Notes under the pieces: model-generated
Databases searched by the model: none
What the model saw: only the letters and a program-made list of their open reading frames with translations
Told to the model about the DNA's origin: nothing
Part shown: positions 1 through 8,501 of the stretch, piece by piece
Numbering within the stretch: position 1 is the stretch's first letter
Layout: every line of letters starts with the position of its first letter
Translations under genes and position numbers: made by a program
Assembly (NCBI GenBank): GCA_040878345.1
Contig: JBBDML010000028.1
Coordinates: 1-64,000 of the forward strand
Source of the DNA: ZC4RG35 sp040878345
GTDB lineage: Bacteria > Actinomycetota > Acidimicrobiia > Spongiisociales > ZC4RG35
Reading direction: 5' to 3'
DNA length: 64,000 nt

Positions 1-231
1 CCACATCTCTATGTGTGGCTGGCGGTAGATGACGATTCTGACGGGCATCGCACCTGAGTAGTCCTCCCTTTCGTCGAGGGCGACACCCTCATAGATCCCG
101 AGGAGATCGCCCCGCTCTTCGGTGGGGGCATCCTCGACCACCACCACAAGGTTGTCGATGCTGGACACCACCCAATCGGGGAGGCTCTCCAACGCCCGAT
201 CTACAACGCGCTCGAAGTCACGGAGTCTCAT
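1..231 (-). CDS. Zincin-like metallopeptidase family protein (N-terminal part, runs off window)
   Basis: The minus-strand frame opens with ATG at 231 and stays open to base 1, giving the first 77 residues. The start reads MRLRDFERVVDRALESLP, followed by a hydrophobic IDNLVVVVEDAP stretch, LLGIYEG, and the IVIYRQPHIE segment. This pattern is typical of the small (about 120 aa) metallopeptidase family of the DUF1025/PF06262 type common in Actinobacteria, where the HExxH zinc site lies further downstream, outside this window. The zinc site is therefore not seen and activity is inferred from family resemblance only. The gene is transcribed away from the neighbouring tRNA-Val. Confidence 0.7.
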   Translation of the reverse strand, partial: MRLRDFERVVDRALESLPDWVVSSIDNLVVVVEDAPTEERGDLLGIYEGVALDEREDYSGAMPVRIVIYRQPHIEMW

Positions 232-278
232 CGGCCGGGGGGCGGGCGGCATGCCATCGGCCGATTGTGCCAGCCGGA

Positions 279-307
279 TCGACTTGGGACCGGGCTCGCT
301 CTAACCT
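279..307 (+). promoter_or_regulatory. Putative promoter of tRNA-Val
   Basis: TCGACT (279-284) and TAACCT (302-307) are separated by exactly 17 bases. This is a reasonable housekeeping sigma-factor -35/-10 pair for a high-GC actinobacterium. A start site about 7 bases downstream would fall a few bases before the mature tRNA 5' end at 318. The call rests on sequence and spacing only. Confidence 0.5.
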
Positions 308-317
308 GCGACCCCTT

Positions 318-392
318 GGGCGGTTAGCTCAGCCCGGCCAGAGCGCTCGCCTCACACGCGAGAGGTCACTGGTTCAAGTCCAGTACCGCCCA
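318..392 (+). tRNA. tRNA-Val (anticodon CAC)
   Basis: A complete cloverleaf can be drawn. Acceptor GGGCGGT pairs with ACCGCCC, the D arm GCTC/GAGC encloses an A/G-rich loop, and the anticodon stem CTCGC/GCGAG carries the loop CTCACAC with anticodon CAC, reading GUG valine codons. The T arm ACTGG/CCAGT has the loop TTCAAGT. The discriminator base is A at 392 and the following bases are CCC, so the CCA end is not encoded. It stands alone between the divergent metallopeptidase gene and the convergent patatin gene. Confidence 0.95.
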
Positions 393-409
393 CCCCCGAT
401 ATCGACGAC

Positions 410-1387
410 CTATCGGCCCGCTGCGACCCTTCTCCGACGTCGGCTGGTCAGGTGCTCCTCCAAGGGAGCCCACACCTCGGGCCGGGCGAGGGTCCTCTTC
501 ATCGAGATCAGGGTCCTCATGAAGGTGGGGACCGACCGCCCAGGGTCCATGGGGTTGGGCCTCGATGCGTTCTGGACCGATGGAGGCGGGCTGAGGACCA
601 GGACATCGCACCGGGGCCAGGCTTCCTCGATGAGATCGATCTCGTCGCGAAGTGCCCGCATGCCGACCCGGTCGAACATCTTCTCGTGGAAGCGTGCCCT
701 CTTGCGTTGGGTCTCGGCAGCCATCGGAGCCAGGATCAAGACCAGGTCGAGGGGTTGTGGTGACCCCAAAACCAGATCGGCGTGCGTTCCGGACGAGATT
801 CCACCGTCGACGTAGAGGTCCTGTCCGATCTGATAGGGACGGAAGATGAGGGGGATAGCTGAGGAGGCTGCCACCGCGTCGGCCAGGCCGATCTGGGGGG
901 CTGAGTCGGTGCCGAAGGCGACTCGGGTGCCGTTTCGGATGTTGTGGGCCACGATGGCGGTGGGAAGTGCCGGCCAGGAGCCAGCAGCGGCCTCGCCGAC
1001 GTGAGCCACCACCCATTCGGCCAGCCCACCGGCGTGATAGGGGGCGGGTGAGCCCAAGAACATGGTGAGTCCGGGTCGGCGAACACCGGGGACGATCCCA
1101 TGGCGGACCCAATTGCCCATCCCGGATCTGGGGCCCTTGGAGTAGACGTGTGACCTGATTCTCTCGGTCACGTCAGTGCGATCGTCGCCGGGCAGGACCA
1201 GGGAGTCGAGCCCCAATGCCCCGCTGCGCACCAGGGATGCGACGAAAGCCCCCGAAGAGGTGCCGACCACGACCTCGGCATCGTTGGCATCCCATCCAGT
1301 GGCCAACTCGATGGCCATCAGCGTCGCGATCTCATATGCCGCGCCTGTGATGCCCCCGCCACCGAGGACCAGTCCTACCCTGCTCAC
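410..1387 (-). CDS. Patatin-like phospholipase family protein
   Basis: This 325-residue protein begins VGLVLGGGGITGAAYE, the glycine-rich oxyanion-hole motif of patatin-like serine hydrolases. The nucleophile elbow GTSSG follows at about residues 42-46 and the catalytic Asp lies in YVDGGISSG near residue 190. Bacterial members of the RssA/YlbK type act as lipid acyl hydrolases; the substrate here is unknown. No signal peptide is apparent, so it is probably cytoplasmic or peripheral. The start is GTG at 1387, immediately before the oxyanion motif, and no strong ribosome binding site is visible. Its 3' end lies 17 bases past the tRNA-Val gene on the opposite strand. Confidence 0.85.
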   Translation of the reverse strand: MSRVGLVLGGGGITGAAYEIATLMAIELATGWDANDAEVVVGTSSGAFVASLVRSGALGLDSLVLPGDDRTDVTERIRSHVYSKGPRSGMGNWVRHGIVPGVRRPGLTMFLGSPAPYHAGGLAEWVVAHVGEAAAGSWPALPTAIVAHNIRNGTRVAFGTDSAPQIGLADAVAASSAIPLIFRPYQIGQDLYVDGGISSGTHADLVLGSPQPLDLVLILAPMAAETQRKRARFHEKMFDRVGMRALRDEIDLIEEAWPRCDVLVLSPPPSVQNASRPNPMDPGRSVPTFMRTLISMKRTLARPEVWAPLEEHLTSRRRRRVAAGR

Positions 1388-1454
1388 ACCGTCACGATAG
1401 GTCCACGGGCGGGTCTAGGCCGTGAGCCGACAGTCGGGGATTGGCCGGCGGTCC

Positions 1455-1646
1455 CTAGCCAAACGACCGCCTGCAGCCGCGACAGCGGCTGTCCCGCTCA
1501 TCGGTGGGCGCGTAGCACCACGGACACGGCAGGTCGTCGCCTCGCTCGTCCCGTGGCGTCACCACGAGACTCGGGTCCACCCGGAATCTCTCATAGCCCC
1601 TGATTCCCCTGGCGAGGGCGAAAAGACCTGTGGTGGCGGTGACCAC
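1455..1646 (-). CDS. Small zinc-ribbon protein
   Basis: A 63-residue protein with a GTG start at 1646. The C-terminal half carries CPWC followed 14 residues later by CRGC, a four-cysteine zinc ribbon, and ends RRSFG. The N-terminal part is hydrophobic. A better-placed ribosome binding site (AAGGAGG, 1678-1672) points to an ATT codon at 1664 in the same frame, with 7-base spacing, which would add ILEALV and lengthen the hydrophobic segment; an in-frame TAG lies further upstream. Either start is possible. Function unknown; such ribbons often mediate protein or nucleic acid contacts. Confidence 0.55.
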   Translation of the reverse strand: MVTATTGLFALARGIRGYERFRVDPSLVVTPRDERGDDLPCPWCYAPTDERDSRCRGCRRSFG

Positions 1647-1732
1647 GACCAGTGCTTCCAGAATCGCCCGTCCTCCTTGCTCAGAGCAAGGAAGAGGCTA
1701 AGTAGAAGACGCCCAGGAACTGCGGATTTCGC

Positions 1733-2563
1733 TCAGCTGCCCATGACGGCCTCGGTGAGGTCGTCGACCAGGTAGCTGAGATCGCCGAGACGGCCCTCCC
1801 GCACCTCCGCGGCATCGAGCATCATCACCGCCGAGTGATAGGCGACCCATGACCGGTACCGGCTCTCGGGAAGTTCGGCCCCGTAACCCGACCGGAAGGC
1901 GGCCGCCGCATCCTCGCCGGACTGCGAGGCGAGCTGCCAGACCGCCAGTGTCAGGTCGAGCTCCGGTGGGCCCAGGGTGGCCCACTCCCAGTCGACCAGT
2001 GTCACCTTTCCCTCATCGTTGACCACGAACTTCGATGGGGTAGGCCGAGTGTGGACCGGCACCGGGCTGGTGGCCAGGGGTGGTTCGATCTCCAGGGCAC
2101 GATCGAGGACCACCTGATCGATCTCGAACCTGCGTCGAAACCGACCAAGGCGGTCGATGGTCGAGCGGTAATGGCTGAGGACGTAGTCACTGTCGATCCC
2201 GACCACCAGGTTGGTGATGGCGGCCTTGGCGGTGTGGACGTTGCGCAGGATGCGCCCGGCGTCCTCGATGGTCTCGGGGTTCTTGGGGAGGGAGGCCAGA
2301 GACCATGCCCCGCCGTCACTCATGCGCAACCAGGCCATGTCCCCTTCGATCCCGTTGCCCAGGATCCGCGGAACACCCTCGACACCAGCCAGCGCCTCAA
2401 GGGCGTGACGCTCCCGCTTCTCACGAGAGGCCACCGGGTAGACCTTGACGATCGAGGTGTCCACTTCGTTCTCGATGATCCTGAACACTTTGTTGGCGCC
2501 GGCGGCAAGCTCTCGGATCCTTGCCTTCGGGTGGAGCCCCGCAACCAGTGCTCGTGAGTCCAT
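1733..2563 (-). CDS. Phosphotransferase (APH/choline kinase-like) family protein, catalytic motif degenerate
   Basis: This 276-residue protein has the kinase fold order of the aminoglycoside/choline phosphotransferase family: an N-lobe lysine in SIVKVY (K40), a helical insertion, then the catalytic-loop region and the metal-binding VDWEWA (D191) followed by PELDLTL. The family's catalytic HGDxxxxN is replaced here by HTRPTPSK (171-178), so the catalytic Asp and the metal-binding Asn are both missing while the DWE metal motif is kept. It may be a pseudokinase or an ATP-binding protein, or use unusual chemistry. ATG start at 2563; divergent from thrS with an 87-base gap that must hold both promoters. 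Confidence 0.75.
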   Translation of the reverse strand: MDSRALVAGLHPKARIRELAAGANKVFRIIENEVDTSIVKVYPVASREKRERHALEALAGVEGVPRILGNGIEGDMAWLRMSDGGAWSLASLPKNPETIEDAGRILRNVHTAKAAITNLVVGIDSDYVLSHYRSTIDRLGRFRRRFEIDQVVLDRALEIEPPLATSPVPVHTRPTPSKFVVNDEGKVTLVDWEWATLGPPELDLTLAVWQLASQSGEDAAAAFRSGYGAELPESRYRSWVAYHSAVMMLDAAEVREGRLGDLSYLVDDLTEAVMGS

Positions 2564-2650
2564 ATACGGTGGAAACCCCTCTGATCTAAACCGGCGACTG
2601 TTCCCCTGTCACCGAATTACGCTGCCGATCCAGGCTAGCCAGAAATACCA

Positions 2651-4588
2651 GTGCCAGTAGAGCTTCGCTATCCCGATGGGACTGTCGTAAGTCACCCCGA
2701 TGGAGTCACCGGGATCGACGTCGCGCGGTCGATCGGACCCCGCCTCGCCGAGGCTGCGGTGGCAGTCAAAGTGGGCGAGAAGCTGCTCGACCTCTCCCGA
2801 CCCATAGCCCAGGGCGGGGACTTCGCGGTGGTCACACTCGCCGATCCGGAGGGCTTGCACGTTCTCCGGCACTCGTCGGCGCACGTGATGGCCCAGGCGG
2901 TCCTCGGCGAGTTCCCCGGGTCCACCTTCGCCATCGGGCCTCCGATCGAGGACGGCTTCTACTATGACTTCCGGGTCGACCATCCGTTCACTCCGGAGGA
3001 CCTCGAGCGAGTTGAGCAACGGATGAAATCCATCATCTCCGAGGACCAGCCTTTCGAGCGGGTCGCCTTGACACGCCAACAGGCCCTCGAGTTGTTCGCC
3101 GGCCACCAGTTCAAGGTGGAGATAATCGAAGGTGTCGAGCCCGGCGAGGTGGTCGACGGTGAAGAGGTCACCGCATATCGAAACCTCGGGTTCATCGACC
3201 TGTGCCGCGGACCACATCTCCCATCGACCGGTCGAATCCCTGCGGTGAAGGTGACACGCAGCTCGGGGGCGTACTGGCGGGGCGACGAGACCCGGGAGCA
3301 GCTCCAGAGGATCTATGGGACGGCCTGGGCCACCCCGGGCGATCTCGACGCCTATCTGCACCGGCTGGAGGAGGCGGAGCGTCGGGACCATCGTCGGCTC
3401 GGCCCCGAGCTCGACCTGTTCAGCTTCCCGCAGGCCCTGGGTCCCGGGCTGGTGGTCTGGCACCCCAAGGGTGGCCTTCTCCGCAAGGTGATCGAGGACC
3501 ACAGCCGCTCCCTACATGAGCGGTTCGGGTTCGAGTTCGTCCACACACCACATTTGATGAAGGCCGACCTGTGGCGCACCTCGGGCCACCTCGGTTATTA
3601 CGCCGAGAACATGTACCCGGTGATGGTTCTCGACAACGACCAGGAGTACCAGGTCAAGCCGATGAACTGCCCGGGTCACGTCCTCGTCTACCAGGCCCGT
3701 AGCCGGTCCTACCGGGACCTGCCCATGCGTCTGTCCGAGTTGGGGACCGTCTACCGCTACGAGAAGTCGGGTGTGGTGCACGGGCTGCTCCGGGCCCGGG
3801 GTTTCACACAGGACGACTCCCACACCTTCTGCACCGAGGACCAGCTCGGAGCTGAGATACGGCATCATCTCGAGTTCACCCTGGCCTGGCATCGTGACTT
3901 CGGCTTCGACGAGACGGTGGTGGAAGCCGAGCTGAGCACTCGACCCGATAAGTCGGTGGGCGAGCAGTCGCAATGGGAGATCAGTGAGAAACGCCTGGCG
4001 GAGGCGCTGGGCGACCTCGGCGTCACCTATCGCCTGGCTCCCGGTGAGGGCGCCTTCTACGGGCCCAAGATCGACATTCACATCAAGGACGCCATCGGGC
4101 GGCGTTGGCAGATGGGAACGGTTCAGCTCGATTTCAACCTCCCCGACCTGTTCGATCTGGAGTACGCAGCACCGGGCAATGTGATGGGGCGGCCCTACAT
4201 GATCCACTGCGCCAAGGCGGGGTCGCTGGAGCGTTTCATCGGAGTCCTGATCGAGCATTACGCCGGGGCATTCCCGATGTGGCTGGCACCGGTCCAGGTG
4301 ACGGTGATCCCGGTCGCCGACCGTCATCACGAATACGCGCTTGCCGTCGAGGAGGGTCTCGCCGGGGCGGGCCTCCGGGCCGAGACGGACACTTCGCTGG
4401 AGACCGTCGGCGACAAGATCCGGCGGGCCCTCACCCAGAAACACCCGGCGGTGCTGGTGGTCGGTGACGCCGACATCGAGAGCAAGACAGTCGGTCTCAG
4501 GCTCTACGGCGAGGAGCGTGATACACGTGCCGTGCCCTTGTCCGAGGCCACGGCCCGTCTGGTGGCGATGGCACGGCCGCCTTCATGA
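2651..4588 (+). CDS. thrS: Threonine--tRNA ligase
   Basis: The 645-residue protein has the full bacterial layout. An N-terminal TGS domain (residues 1-65) is followed by the editing domain with HSSAHVMAQAV (about 75-85), then the class II catalytic core with the zinc-binding motif MNCPGH (Cys about 340) and motif 2 in YRYEKSGVVHGLLRARGFTQDD. A C-terminal anticodon-binding domain runs from about residue 545. It charges tRNA-Thr and edits Ser-tRNA-Thr. GTG start at 2651; no room exists for a T-box leader upstream. The stop overlaps the ATG of the next gene by 4 bases. In mycobacteria thrS sits just before the PIM cluster, and here the two are separated by a short insertion. Confidence 0.97.
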   Translation: MPVELRYPDGTVVSHPDGVTGIDVARSIGPRLAEAAVAVKVGEKLLDLSRPIAQGGDFAVVTLADPEGLHVLRHSSAHVMAQAVLGEFPGSTFAIGPPIEDGFYYDFRVDHPFTPEDLERVEQRMKSIISEDQPFERVALTRQQALELFAGHQFKVEIIEGVEPGEVVDGEEVTAYRNLGFIDLCRGPHLPSTGRIPAVKVTRSSGAYWRGDETREQLQRIYGTAWATPGDLDAYLHRLEEAERRDHRRLGPELDLFSFPQALGPGLVVWHPKGGLLRKVIEDHSRSLHERFGFEFVHTPHLMKADLWRTSGHLGYYAENMYPVMVLDNDQEYQVKPMNCPGHVLVYQARSRSYRDLPMRLSELGTVYRYEKSGVVHGLLRARGFTQDDSHTFCTEDQLGAEIRHHLEFTLAWHRDFGFDETVVEAELSTRPDKSVGEQSQWEISEKRLAEALGDLGVTYRLAPGEGAFYGPKIDIHIKDAIGRRWQMGTVQLDFNLPDLFDLEYAAPGNVMGRPYMIHCAKAGSLERFIGVLIEHYAGAFPMWLAPVQVTVIPVADRHHEYALAVEEGLAGAGLRAETDTSLETVGDKIRRALTQKHPAVLVVGDADIESKTVGLRLYGEERDTRAVPLSEATARLVAMARPPS

Positions 4589-5073
4589 CCGAGGAGGGCC
4601 CGAGAGTCGACCGCGAGGGCATCTACATCGACCGTGGGCTCGCCGAGGAGATCTCCATCGAGGAGGGGCTCGACTCGACGGTTGTCGGGCCCTATCGATT
4701 CCCGGATCCGGGGCGGCGCCGGGCTTCCGGCTGGATCCTGCTCGGGTTCGCCATCCTCGCCCTGGCCACAATCCCCAACGGTTGGTGGGTGGCAATCGGA
4801 TTTGGCATCCTCGCCGGGTGGCAATTTCTATCGGCCTGGCCCCTGGCTGTCGACGAGCACCAGGCCCTCCGGGCGGCCGCCGCCGCCGTCGACTTCCCCA
4901 TCGGTCATGCCTCCGCAACCGTGCGCTTCAAGGGGTGGAGATCACATCCGCGCTGGTCGGTGGTCCTCTACTCGGCGGTCGAGCCGCCAGACGCCAGGGC
5001 CCTGGTGGTGGTCGACGCCGTCACAGGCGAGGTGGTCGAGACGCCCTACGTCGAACCGGTCGACCCGATCTAG
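4585..5073 (+). CDS. Hypothetical membrane protein coupled to thrS
   Basis: This 162-residue protein of unknown function starts with ATG in a 4-base ATGA overlap with the thrS stop, implying translational coupling. Residues 1-45 are acidic and polar, RRR marks the membrane border, and two hydrophobic segments follow (about 49-66 and 68-85, the second rich in G and W). The C-terminal 75 residues are soluble and contain a beta-rich VVLYSAVEPP ... LVVVDAVTGEVVETPYVEP region. I recognise no family. Its stop shares bases with the stop of the convergent citrate synthase gene. Confidence 0.6.
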   Translation: MTEEGPRVDREGIYIDRGLAEEISIEEGLDSTVVGPYRFPDPGRRRASGWILLGFAILALATIPNGWWVAIGFGILAGWQFLSAWPLAVDEHQALRAAAAAVDFPIGHASATVRFKGWRSHPRWSVVLYSAVEPPDARALVVVDAVTGEVVETPYVEPVDPI

Positions 5074-6353
5074 CGATTAGCCATCGGGACGTAGTCCCGG
5101 GGAGCAGACCCGACATAGAGCTGGCGGGGCCGGAAGATCTTGGTCTCCGGGTCGGCCAGGAGCTCCCGGAATTGGGAGATCCACCCGGGGAGGCGTCCGA
5201 GGGCGAAGAGGACGGTGAACATGTCGGTGGGGAAGCCCATGGCTCGGTAGATGATCCCCGAATAGAAATCGACGTTGGGGTACAGCTTGCGCTCGATGAA
5301 GTAATCGTCCGACAGGGCAACCTCCTCGAGTTGCATCGCCAGGTGGAGGAGGGGGTCATCGACTCCCAGTGCGGAGAGCACGTCCTCGGCCGCCTTCTTG
5401 AGGATCTGGGCCCTCGGGTCGAAATTCTTGTAGACCCGATGCCCGAAACCCATGAGACGGAACGGATCATCCCTGTCTTTCGCCCTCTTGATCACGGTGT
5501 CCAGGTCCATACCTTCAGCCATGATCGACTCCAGCATCTCCAGGACCAGCTGGTTGGCCCCACCATGGAGGGGACCCGAGAGGGCGTGTATCCCGGCGGC
5601 GATCGAGCTGAAGATGTTGGCATGGCCTGAACCCACAAGCCTCACCGCCGAGGAAGAGCAGTTCTGACCGTGGTCGGCGTGGAGCACGAGGAGCAGGTTC
5701 AGGGCGCTGGTCACCACCGGATCGGCGAAGTAGTCCTCGGCCGGGACCGAGAACATCATCTTGAGGAAGTTCGACGGGTAGTCCAGGGAGTTGTCGGGAT
5801 AGACGTAGGGCTGATGGACCCGGTACTTGTACGACCATGCGATCATCGTCGGTGTTTTGGCGATGAGCCTCCTGGAGCCGATCTCCACCGCTTCCTTGTC
5901 GAGGGGGTTGATGGCGTCGGGGTAGTACGTGGCCAGGGCTGAAGTCGCCGACGCCAGGATCTGCATCGGGTGGGCTGAGTGGGGGAAGGCCTCGAAGAGG
6001 TGCTTGACATCCTCCCTCAGCAAGGTGTGGCGGGTGACTGCCTCTTCGTACTCCTCGAGCTGTGCCTTCGTCGGGAGCTCGCCATACTGGAGCAGATAGG
6101 CGACCTCGAGGAAGGAGGCACTCGCTGCCAATTGTTCGATGGGGTAGCCGCGGTAGCTGAGCACCCCTTTCTCTCCGTCGATGAAGCTCACCGATGATCG
6201 GCCTTCGGCGGTGTTGGCGAAACCGCGGTCGACGGTGACCAACCCCAGGGTGCCACGCAGCTCGGAGATGTCCACGGCCGCATCGCCTTCGGTACCTACC
6301 ACGGTGGGGAGGGTCATCTCCTCGTCCCCGTACCGGACCACAGCGTCTGGCAT
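5070..6353 (-). CDS. gltA: Citrate synthase
   Basis: A 427-residue protein of the usual bacterial (type II, hexameric) length. The catalytic residues are visible: His in SGPLHGGANQLVLEML, His in MGFGHRVYKNFDPRA, and Asp in NVDFYSG. The C-terminal RPRQLYVG is typical of GltA. It condenses oxaloacetate with acetyl-CoA at the head of the TCA cycle. ATG start at 6353 lies 16 bases downstream of the EF-G-like gene stop, and GAGAAGGGATC before the ATG can act as a ribosome binding site, so the two minus-strand genes may be cotranscribed. Its TAG stop overlaps the opposite-strand TAG within the palindrome CTAG. Confidence 0.96.
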   Translation of the reverse strand: MPDAVVRYGDEEMTLPTVVGTEGDAAVDISELRGTLGLVTVDRGFANTAEGRSSVSFIDGEKGVLSYRGYPIEQLAASASFLEVAYLLQYGELPTKAQLEEYEEAVTRHTLLREDVKHLFEAFPHSAHPMQILASATSALATYYPDAINPLDKEAVEIGSRRLIAKTPTMIAWSYKYRVHQPYVYPDNSLDYPSNFLKMMFSVPAEDYFADPVVTSALNLLLVLHADHGQNCSSSAVRLVGSGHANIFSSIAAGIHALSGPLHGGANQLVLEMLESIMAEGMDLDTVIKRAKDRDDPFRLMGFGHRVYKNFDPRAQILKKAAEDVLSALGVDDPLLHLAMQLEEVALSDDYFIERKLYPNVDFYSGIIYRAMGFPTDMFTVLFALGRLPGWISQFRELLADPETKIFRPRQLYVGSAPRDYVPMANR

Positions 6354-6369
6354 GAGAGATCCCTTCTCC

Positions 6370-8421
6370 TCAACTCTCCTGGGACCGTGAGGCCTCGATG
6401 ACGTGCTGGGCTTCGTTGTGGGGCACTTCGGCGTAGTGATCGAACTCGACCTCGAAGGTGCCCCGGCCCGAGGTCAATGATCGCAGCTCGGCCGGGTACT
6501 GGCGCATCTCGGCCATGGGCACTTCGGCGCTGACCACACGCAGGGTCCCATCTCCGTCCATACCCAACACCCGGCCTCGACGGGAGTTGATGTCACCCAT
6601 GACGTCGCCGAGGTGGTCCTCCGGAACCGTGACCTGAACCTTCATGATCGGTTCCAGCAGCACTGGTCCCAGCTTCTCCGAGGCGGAGCGGAAGGCATGG
6701 ATGCCGGCCATCCGGAATGACATCTCGTCTGAGTCCACCGTGTGGTACTTGCCGTCGAACAACTCGGCTGCAAGGTCGATCACCGGGTAACCGGCAAGCA
6801 CACCGCGGCCGATGGCCTCACGAACCCCCTTGTCGACCGCCGGGATGAAACCCCTGGGTACGGCGCCGCCCTTGATCGAGTCGACGAACTGGTAGCCCGA
6901 GCCCCGGGGCAATGGGGAGAACCTGACCGATGCCACCCCATATTGGCCCCGACCTCCGGTCTGCTTCTTGTGCTTTCCCTCGGCCTCGGCGGTGGTGGTG
7001 ATGGTCTCCCGATAGGGGACCTTGGGCAGCTCGGCATCGATCTCGACCCCGAACATCCGGTGGATCCGCTCGAGGGTCACATCGAGATGACTGTCGCCGA
7101 GGCCGGCGAGGATGGTTTCGGCGGTCTCGGCGCGGCGCTCGATGCGAATCGTCGGGTCCTCCTCGGCGATCCGTTGGAGGGCGGTCGACAGCTTCTCCTC
7201 ATCCTGATGCGACCTGGGAGAGATGGCGATCTCTGCCACCGGCCGGGGATAGGCGACCGGCTTGATGGTTGTGCCGATCCCGGGTGTGCGGAGGGTGTCG
7301 CCCGACCGGATGTTCTCGATCTTGGCAACGGCGCCGATCCCACCGACCGGTAGGTCCTCGACGTCGCGGTGCTCCTTGCCCTGGAGCTTGAACAGGCTGT
7401 GGAGACGCACCTTTCCCCCCCGTGCCACCTCGAGGTCCATGTCGGCCCGGGCGGTGCCGGTGAAGATGCGGAACAGGGAGACGCGACCGACGAAGGGATC
7501 GGAGACGGTCTTGAACACGTACGCCACCAGAGGGCCGTCGGCCCTTGGGGTCAGGGTGTCTCCGGCGGCGAGAGGGGGGAGCTTTCGTTCCAGCGGGTTG
7601 GGGCCGTAGTCCACGATGAACTCGAGGAGGGTGTCGATCCCGATCAGCTTCTCCGCCGAGGTGACCAGGACTGGATGGATGTCACCGGCGACGATCCCGT
7701 TGTGAATGGTCGAGACGAATTGCTCACGAGTTGGCTCGGTGCCTTCGAAGTAGGCCTCCATCATGGCGTCGTCGGTCTCGACGACGGTCTCGATCAGACC
7801 GGTGTGGGCGGTGTGCACCAAATCCTCGACCTCTGCGGGAAGGCTGACCTGGCTCCCGGTCTTCGAGCCGGGGGCGTACTCGTAGGCGCGCTCGGTGGCC
7901 ACCCGGACCAGTCCCCTGAGATCCGCCTCGATGCCGATTGGGACCTGGATCGGGGCGATTTGCTTGCCGAAAGCCGATCGCAGATCGTCGAGGGTGCGCT
8001 CGTAGGAGGCGCGTTCCCGGTCGAGCTTTGTGACGACCACCGCACGAGGGATTCCCTCCTCGCCGGCGGCTCTCCACAACTGCTCGGTCTGTACCTCGAC
8101 ACCGTCCACGGCGGAGACACAGAAGATGGCGAGGTCGACCGCCCTCAGAGCGGACCGAGCGTCGCCGACGAAGTCGGATGACCCGGGGGTGTCGATGATG
8201 TTGACCCGGAATCCATTCCACTCCACGGTGGCCGCGGCGAGGCTTAGAGAGATGCGGCGGCTTATCTCCTCGGGCTCGTGGTCGAAGGTCGTCGTCCCTC
8301 CCTCGACCGACCCGACCCGGTTGGTGGCACCGCCTACGAAGAGCATCGCCTCGGCGAGGGTGGTCTTGCCACTGCCTCCGTGGCCGACCAGGGCGACGTT
8401 ACGGACTTTCTCGGGGACCAC
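6370..8421 (-). CDS. Elongation factor G-like GTPase (EF-G2 type)
   Basis: I start this 683-residue protein at GTG 8421, preceded by AAGGAGG; the frame stays open further upstream but without family sequence. Domains follow EF-G order: GTPase domain with P-loop GHGGSGKT (13-20), G3 DTPGSSDF (77-84), G4 TKLD (131-134), domain II from about 300, then domains III-V ending in EVPHNEAQHVIEASR. Compared with canonical EF-G, the G3 His (DTPGHVDF) is Ser and the G4 Asn is Thr, as in the divergent actinobacterial EF-G-like (FusA2) group. Canonical fusA is normally next to rpsG and tuf, so this is probably a paralogue. Its ribosomal role is uncertain and GTP hydrolysis may be altered. Confidence 0.85.
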   Translation of the reverse strand: MVPEKVRNVALVGHGGSGKTTLAEAMLFVGGATNRVGSVEGGTTTFDHEPEEISRRISLSLAAATVEWNGFRVNIIDTPGSSDFVGDARSALRAVDLAIFCVSAVDGVEVQTEQLWRAAGEEGIPRAVVVTKLDRERASYERTLDDLRSAFGKQIAPIQVPIGIEADLRGLVRVATERAYEYAPGSKTGSQVSLPAEVEDLVHTAHTGLIETVVETDDAMMEAYFEGTEPTREQFVSTIHNGIVAGDIHPVLVTSAEKLIGIDTLLEFIVDYGPNPLERKLPPLAAGDTLTPRADGPLVAYVFKTVSDPFVGRVSLFRIFTGTARADMDLEVARGGKVRLHSLFKLQGKEHRDVEDLPVGGIGAVAKIENIRSGDTLRTPGIGTTIKPVAYPRPVAEIAISPRSHQDEEKLSTALQRIAEEDPTIRIERRAETAETILAGLGDSHLDVTLERIHRMFGVEIDAELPKVPYRETITTTAEAEGKHKKQTGGRGQYGVASVRFSPLPRGSGYQFVDSIKGGAVPRGFIPAVDKGVREAIGRGVLAGYPVIDLAAELFDGKYHTVDSDEMSFRMAGIHAFRSASEKLGPVLLEPIMKVQVTVPEDHLGDVMGDINSRRGRVLGMDGDGTLRVVSAEVPMAEMRQYPAELRSLTSGRGTFEVEFDHYAEVPHNEAQHVIEASRSQES

Positions 8422-8501
8422 CCGACCTCCTTGTTGAAAACGCGGGCCGATCCTAACCCTTGATGTCCCACTGGTTCCGAGGGGGGTGCTACTTTCAAGC
8501 C

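Noticed and set aside
318..392. tRNA-Val as an integration (att) site
   Set aside because: No integrase, no repeat of the tRNA 3' end and no change in gene character were seen on either side.
1672..1695. Terminator after the phosphotransferase gene
   Set aside because: The inverted repeat is not followed by a T-run on the minus strand and overlaps a ribosome binding site, so a translational role is more likely.
2564..2650. T-box leader upstream of thrS (also considered for hisS, alaS, pheS)
   Set aside because: The gaps are 50-90 bases, too short for a T-box, and no T-box core sequence is present.
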